Positions 59,992 through 64,000 of a stretch of 64,000 bases of DNA are shown piece after piece. Source of the stretch: Halococcus salsus (lineage in GTDB: Archaea > Halobacteriota > Halobacteria > Halobacteriales > Halococcaceae); the NCBI RefSeq assembly GCF_009900715.1, contig NZ_JAAAJC010000007.1, forward strand, positions 1 through 64,000. The letters run 5' to 3'. Numbering within the stretch: position 1 is the first letter of the stretch; every line of letters begins with the position of its first letter. The notes under the pieces are model-generated. The model was not told the DNA's origin, made no database searches, and worked only from the letters and a program-made list of their open reading frames with translations. The translations under genes and the position numbers were made by a program.

Positions 59992-61524
59992 ATGACACCA
60001 GACACCTACGTCGGCGCGGTCGACCAGGGAACGACGGGCACCCGATTCATGGTCTTCGACCATGGGGGCCGAGTCGTCGCCAACGCCTACGAACGACACG
60101 AGCAGTTCTATCCCGAACCCGGTTGGGTCGAGCACGACCCGGTCGAGATCTGGGAGAAGACCCAGTCGGTGGTACGTGAAGCCCTCGACAGCGCGGGGAT
60201 CGAGGCCAGCCAGCTCGAAGCCATCGGGGTCACCAACCAGCGCGAGACCACGCTGTTCTGGGACGCCGAGTCCGGCCAGCCGATCCACCGCGCGATCGTC
60301 TGGCAGGACCGCCGGACCACCGACCGGGTCGAGGAGCTCGAAGCGAACGGGAAGGCCGAGACCATCCAGGCGAAGACCGGCCTCCAGCCCGACGCCTACT
60401 TCTCGGCCACCAAGGCCGAGTGGCTCCTCGACAACGCCGACCCGATCAAGCTCCAGCGTGCGCGGCCCGCCGACACCCGCGAGCGCGCCGAGGCCGGCGA
60501 CCTCCACTTCGGCACCATCGACTCGTGGCTGATCGAGAAACTCACTGGCAATCACGTCACGGACGTGACCAACGCCTCGCGAACCATGCTGTTCGACATC
60601 CACGAGATGGCGTGGGACGACGAACTCTTGGAGGAGTTCCGGGTTCCGCGCGCGACCCTGCCCGAGGTCCGTCCCTCCAGCGACGAGGATTACTACGGCA
60701 CCACGGATCCCGACGGCTTCCTGGGTGCCGAGGTCCCCGTCGCGGGCGCGCTCGGCGACCAGCAGGCCGCGCTGTTCGGCCAGACGTGCTTCGACGAGGG
60801 CGACGCGAAGAACACCTACGGAACCGGATCGTTCTTCCTGCTCAACACCGGCGAGGAGGCCGTCGAGAGCGACAACGGGCTGCTCACGACGGTGGGCTTC
60901 CAGCGCTCCGGCGAACCCGTCCAGTACGCGCTCGAAGGCTCGATCTTCGTCACCGGCGCGGCGGTCGAGTGGCTCGGCGACGTCGGGCTGATCGACGACG
61001 CGAGCGAGACCGAGGACCTCGCGCGAAGCGTGGATTCGACGGACGGGGTCTACCTCGTCCCGGCCTTCACCGGGCTGGGCGCGCCCCACTGGGACCAGCG
61101 CGCACGTGGGACCATCGTCGGGATGACCCGCGGCACGCGCCGCGAACACATCGTCCGCGCGACGCTCGAATCGATAGCCTACCAGACCCGCGACGTCGCC
61201 GAGGCGATGGAGCACGACTCCGGGATCGAAGTCGAGGAGCTCCGAGTCGACGGCGGGGCGGTCAAGAACAACTTCCTCTGTCAGCTCCAGGCCGACGTGC
61301 TCGGTGTGGACATCGTTCGTCCGGAGGTCGACGAGACCACCGCGCTCGGCTCCGCGTACGCCGCGGGGCTCGCGGTGGGCTACTGGGAGACCGCCGACGA
61401 ACTCCGGAAGAACTGGCAGGTCGACAGCGAGTTCGCCCCGAAACGGACCGACGAGGGCGACGCGATGTACGAGCGCTGGCACGACGCGGTCGACCGCTCG
61501 CTCGACTGGGCACGGGAAGACTGA
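59992..61524 (+). CDS. glpK: Glycerol kinase
   Basis: 510 residues. FGGY-kinase motifs: YVGAVDQGTTGTRFMVFD (ATP site), AIVWQDRRT, ATLPEVRPSS, ALGDQQAALFGQ and the catalytic LVPAFTGLGAPHWD with C-terminal RVDGGAVKNNFLCQLQAD. It phosphorylates glycerol, a major carbon source in salterns because of Dunaliella. The following membrane gene starts three bases after the stop, making a glpK-partner operon. The glpABC dehydrogenase is not adjacent here. Confidence 0.97.
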   Translation: MTPDTYVGAVDQGTTGTRFMVFDHGGRVVANAYERHEQFYPEPGWVEHDPVEIWEKTQSVVREALDSAGIEASQLEAIGVTNQRETTLFWDAESGQPIHRAIVWQDRRTTDRVEELEANGKAETIQAKTGLQPDAYFSATKAEWLLDNADPIKLQRARPADTRERAEAGDLHFGTIDSWLIEKLTGNHVTDVTNASRTMLFDIHEMAWDDELLEEFRVPRATLPEVRPSSDEDYYGTTDPDGFLGAEVPVAGALGDQQAALFGQTCFDEGDAKNTYGTGSFFLLNTGEEAVESDNGLLTTVGFQRSGEPVQYALEGSIFVTGAAVEWLGDVGLIDDASETEDLARSVDSTDGVYLVPAFTGLGAPHWDQRARGTIVGMTRGTRREHIVRATLESIAYQTRDVAEAMEHDSGIEVEELRVDGGAVKNNFLCQLQADVLGVDIVRPEVDETTALGSAYAAGLAVGYWETADELRKNWQVDSEFAPKRTDEGDAMYERWHDAVDRSLDWARED

Positions 61525-61527
61525 TCG

Positions 61528-62595
61528 ATGCAGGCACTCCTCCAGATCCCCGTGATCGGCCTCGGCGTCGAAGAGTTCCTCATGATGGCGATCGCCGCCC
61601 TCGCCGGCGGCGCGCTCGCGGCCGCACTCGGCGCGCTCCCCGCGTTCGTCTTCACGGGCTTCGCGGTCTTCCTCGGTGAAGGGCTCGAAGTTCTGGGTGG
61701 TGACGTCGGCGGTATCTCGGGCATCCAACGTGCCGCCACCGCCGGCATCACGGACTCGATCGGGTTCGGGATGGTGTTCGGCCCGCACGTCTCCTTCGCC
61801 GCCGGCGTGGCGGCCTCGGCCTACGTCGGGAAGAAGTACCCCGAGATGACGCCCGCGGGCTGGGACTACCACCCGGGGAAGGTCATCACCGAAGCCTACG
61901 GCACCAAACCCGACATCCTCGCGGTCGGCGCGGTCTTCGGGCTCCTCGGCATGCTGATCACACAGGTCGCGGGCGGGCTCGGCGTTCCCACCGACGGCAT
62001 CGCGCTGGCGGTCGTGATATCGGCACTGGTCGCGCGGGCGGCCTTCGGCTACCCGATCGTCGGGTCGGCGGCCGGGTCGTCGCTCCTCGACATGTCGCCG
62101 TTCGAGCGCGGCGAGACGAAACCGATGACCGACGGCGGTGTCGAACGCGAACAGCTCACGGTCCAGCCGTGGCTCGGCCACCAGTACAAGTGGTCCGGCG
62201 TCACCGCGATCGGCGTCGTGGGCGGCGTGCTCGGCGGGTTCATCTGGATCGAGACCGGGAGCGTCTTCCTCGGCTACGCGTTCTCCGCGATGACTTTGCT
62301 CTTCTTGAACCTCGGCGTCGAGCGGATCCCCGTCACCCACCACATCACCCTGCTCGGCTCGGTCGGTGCGGTGATCGGTGCGGCGTGGTTCGGGAGTCCG
62401 GTGCTCACGATCCTCGTCGCGGGCGTCTTCGGTGGCCTCACCGGGGTCATCGGCGAGGGCATGCAACGGATCCTCTACTCGCACTCGGGCACCCACGTCG
62501 ACCCGCCCGCGATGGCGATCATGGTCGCGATGTTCATCGTGGGCATCGGCTACCTCGTGGGACTCTTCCCGACCTCGTCGTACCTCGGGCTCTAA
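61528..62595 (+). CDS. GlpK-linked membrane protein (GlpX-like, putative glycerol uptake)
   Basis: 355 residues, about ten hydrophobic helices. Starts MQALLQIPVIGLGVEEFL. Conserved stretches such as AGITDSIGFGMVFGPHVSFA and TGVIGEGMQRILYSHSGTHV recur in haloarchaeal glp operons directly behind glpK. A role in glycerol entry or retention is inferred from this linkage; it is not an MIP channel. Confidence 0.82.
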   Translation: MQALLQIPVIGLGVEEFLMMAIAALAGGALAAALGALPAFVFTGFAVFLGEGLEVLGGDVGGISGIQRAATAGITDSIGFGMVFGPHVSFAAGVAASAYVGKKYPEMTPAGWDYHPGKVITEAYGTKPDILAVGAVFGLLGMLITQVAGGLGVPTDGIALAVVISALVARAAFGYPIVGSAAGSSLLDMSPFERGETKPMTDGGVEREQLTVQPWLGHQYKWSGVTAIGVVGGVLGGFIWIETGSVFLGYAFSAMTLLFLNLGVERIPVTHHITLLGSVGAVIGAAWFGSPVLTILVAGVFGGLTGVIGEGMQRILYSHSGTHVDPPAMAIMVAMFIVGIGYLVGLFPTSSYLGL

Positions 62596-62613
62596 CCGGC
62601 CCGAGACCCGTTC

Positions 62614-62703
62614 TCAGGCGAACCCCAGTGCGACCATGACGACCAGCGCGACCACGATGGCGGTGACGACCGTCCCGAGGACGATCTTGGTTGGTTGACT
62701 CAT
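62614..62703 (-). CDS. 29-residue single-helix membrane peptide
   Basis: ATG 62703 to TGA 62614. MSQPTKIVLGTVVTAIVVAL, then VVMVALGFA: a short polar start and one hydrophobic helix. Upstream TTAACA-like element (minus strand, about 29 bases before) fits a leaderless promoter. Similar tiny membrane peptides are common but usually unannotated in haloarchaea. Confidence 0.6.
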   Translation of the reverse strand: MSQPTKIVLGTVVTAIVVALVVMVALGFA

Positions 62704-62861
62704 GGGATCGGGTTCGCGTGGCGGTGTGTTAAGTGCTTATTTTGTGGACCGCCGGGGTATTCGAACGTCGACTCGTGTGGGTTGGGTTACTCGCTAAGCT
62801 CGTTCGTTCGACGACTCGCTGTGGCTCGTTCGTTCGAAGACCCGCTGGCTCGTCGGTCGGA
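62704..62861. repeat. Short spacer of CGTTCG/GCTCGT runs
   Basis: Between the membrane peptide and oapC. It holds short repeats such as CTCGTTCGTTCG but no copy of the long element and no gene. Confidence 0.5.
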
Positions 62862-63407
62862 CTACGCTTCGTCGTCGCCGAGCCACGTCTCGGGAACCTC
62901 GATGACGTACTGGCCGTCCTCCCGGAGCGCGATGATGTACTCCTCCCGGTTGTAGAGTTCCATCAGGTTGAGTTCGTACTGACCCGGTTCGAGGATCTTG
63001 ATGCTCTCGAACTGGTCGTCGAGCTCGCGCCGGAGCGCCGCCATGTCGGATTCGTCCGATGGGTCGGGCGTGTCCGTCGTCGACTCGGTCTCGGGGGGTG
63101 GGTCGCCGAGCTCGTTCGTCGGTGTCTCCGGTACCCTCTCGTTCGACACCCCTTCGTTTCCGGTCGAGTCGGGGTCGGCGGTGTCGGTGGGGTGGTCGTC
63201 CCCGGAGACGACCTCGCGTCGCGCGTCGGCCTGTGCCGGGTTCTCACCCGGTGCGGACGGTTCCGCGTCGGCGCTCGCGCCCTCGGCGCGTGCGTCGGCG
63301 GCGGGTTCGAACTTGAACTTGTTGCCCCCACACTCCGGACAGCCCGAGAGCATCTCCTTCGAGCCGTCGGGGAACGTGTGACCGCACTGAGTGCATTGAT
63401 GAGGCAT
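62862..63407 (-). CDS. oapC: Zinc-ribbon protein OapC (DUF2072-like)
   Basis: 181 residues. An N-terminal zinc ribbon MPHQCTQCGHTFPDGSKEML with a second pair SGCPECGGNKFKFEP, a long acidic Pro/Glu/Thr linker, and a conserved C-terminal domain (FESIKILEPGQYELNLMELY). It is the first cluster member of the origin-associated trio oapC-oapB-oapA in haloarchaea. Function unknown. Confidence 0.88.
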   Translation of the reverse strand: MPHQCTQCGHTFPDGSKEMLSGCPECGGNKFKFEPAADARAEGASADAEPSAPGENPAQADARREVVSGDDHPTDTADPDSTGNEGVSNERVPETPTNELGDPPPETESTTDTPDPSDESDMAALRRELDDQFESIKILEPGQYELNLMELYNREEYIIALREDGQYVIEVPETWLGDDEA

Positions 63408-63445
63408 AGGAGGCGTACGGGTGGGGGGCGGAACTAGGTTTGGAG

Positions 63446-63883
63446 TTACCGACGCGTGACGAGGGTGCTGATCAGCGTCTCGTCCTTATGGAGGGTTTCG
63501 AGCCGGTTGGCCGGGCCGATCACGGTGAGCTTGGTGTCGGAACTTCGACCCATCAGGCGGTCGAAGAGGCCGCCGCTCGATTGGCCGGCCCCGGGGTAGG
63601 TCTCGATCTCGATCCCGGTGAACCCGTCGGGGCTGATCTCGGTCATGGTGACCTCGATGAGTTTGGACTCCTCGTCGGGGTCGAGCCCCTCTTCCAGGAT
63701 CACGATGTTGCCGTCGTGGACCCCATCGAGGATCAGCCGGATCTTCTCCATGCTCGTGAGCTGGTCCATCCGCTCGCCGCTGATCATGTCGAGTTGGACG
63801 CTGTCGGACGGGGCGGGGCTCTCGTCCTCGCCGTTGCCATCGTCGCCGGCACCGATGCTCGGGTCGTCGTCTGCGTCGGCCAT
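63446..63883 (-). CDS. oapB: OapB (DUF2073-like) protein
   Basis: 145 residues: acidic N-terminal tail, then MISGERMDQLTSMEKIRLIL, VILEEGLDPDEESKLIEVTM and a C-terminal GPANRLETLHKDETLISTLV. Conserved partner of the Era-like GTPase and the zinc-ribbon OapC. Its ATG overlaps the stop of the GTPase gene by ATGA, so translation is coupled. Confidence 0.88.
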   Translation of the reverse strand: MADADDDPSIGAGDDGNGEDESPAPSDSVQLDMISGERMDQLTSMEKIRLILDGVHDGNIVILEEGLDPDEESKLIEVTMTEISPDGFTGIEIETYPGAGQSSGGLFDRLMGRSSDTKLTVIGPANRLETLHKDETLISTLVTRR

Positions 63884-64000
63884 CAGCCGAAGTACTCCGC
63901 TATCTTTTCGTACACTTCGTCCATGTTCTCCCCTTCGAGCGCCGAGAGCGGCACCGTTTCGTGCTGCGGGAAGGCGTTCTTGATGCGCTGGATGCTCGAT
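63883..64000 (-). CDS. oapA: Era-like small GTPase OapA, C-terminal end only
   Basis: Partial: the last 38 codons, continuing beyond the right edge of the window. Visible residues include QRIKNAFPQHETVPLSALEG and MDEVYEKIAEYFG, the SAxxG-type G5 motif (LSALEG) and C-terminal helix of a TRAFAC GTPase. Identity rests on this end and on the overlap with oapB. Confidence 0.8.
   Translation of the reverse strand, partial: SSIQRIKNAFPQHETVPLSALEGENMDEVYEKIAEYFG

Noticed and set aside
59986-62496. An 836-codon minus-strand frame opposite glpK and its partner
   Set aside because: Antisense shadow over two well-supported genes.

Overview
The window is chromosomal DNA from a haloarchaeon (class Halobacteria). 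The signs are high GC with strong G/C at third codon positions, acidic proteins, TATA boxes about 27 bases before start codons with little or no leader, Tat signals, a PGF-CTERM type tail, an archaeal intron-bearing tRNA, and archaeal information genes (SRP54, FtsY, prefoldin alpha, eIF6, L31e, L39e, RIO1, DP2 of DNA polymerase D, aMBF1). I cannot fix the genus from sequence alone. Genes are dense and often overlap by ATGA or abut.

Layout. 1-5 kb: repeat-rich spacer, tRNA-Arg(UCU) with intron, a UPF0200/UPF0201 pair, HAD hydrolase, membrane molybdopterin oxidoreductase, secreted nuclease and two half-size MgtE-like proteins. 5-12.7 kb: translation and secretion block read leftwards (srp54; then rpl39e-rpl31e-eif6-pfdA-ftsY) with an isochorismatase-like hydrolase, a frameshifted YqcI/YcgG gene and a ZIP transporter. 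12.7-24.6 kb: a gene without a start codon, radical SAM protein, DUF373, rnz, carbonic anhydrase, a DUF460-type protein, tandem 76-residue membrane proteins, rio1, KH protein and an ABC exporter. 24.6-38.5 kb: metallo-beta-lactamase/AAA pair, thiolase, panB, acyl-CoA dehydrogenase, aMBF1, UDG, hisH, tandem CDF transporters, XPD-like helicase and a GIDE-domain protein. 38.5-44.4 kb: polC (DP2), a Doc toxin with a 33-residue partner, small zinc proteins and panE. 44.4-56.8 kb: Tat-exported cupredoxin/sugar dehydrogenase with a sulfatase-like enzyme, Na+/H+ antiporter, NFU scaffold, tandem M29 peptidases, an iron-type substrate-binding lipoprotein behind two palindromic operators, rhodanese and methyltransferase. 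56.8-64 kb: small membrane genes, an Orc1/Cdc6-like protein, glpK with its membrane partner, and the oapC-oapB-oapA cluster running off the right edge; in related genomes this cluster flanks oriC1.

The most interesting signals are: (i) a roughly 90-base low-GC patch in polC centred on the catalytic CDGDED motif, where inteins insert in other archaea; (ii) doc followed by a tiny ORF resembling only the neutralising C-terminal helix of Phd; (iii) a dispersed element of about 180-200 bases, four copies, each ending in a stem-loop, with a compensatory base-pair change between two copies; and (iv) dispersed hairpins with the same GCGAAGC apex. No CRISPR array, rRNA or complete insertion sequence was seen.
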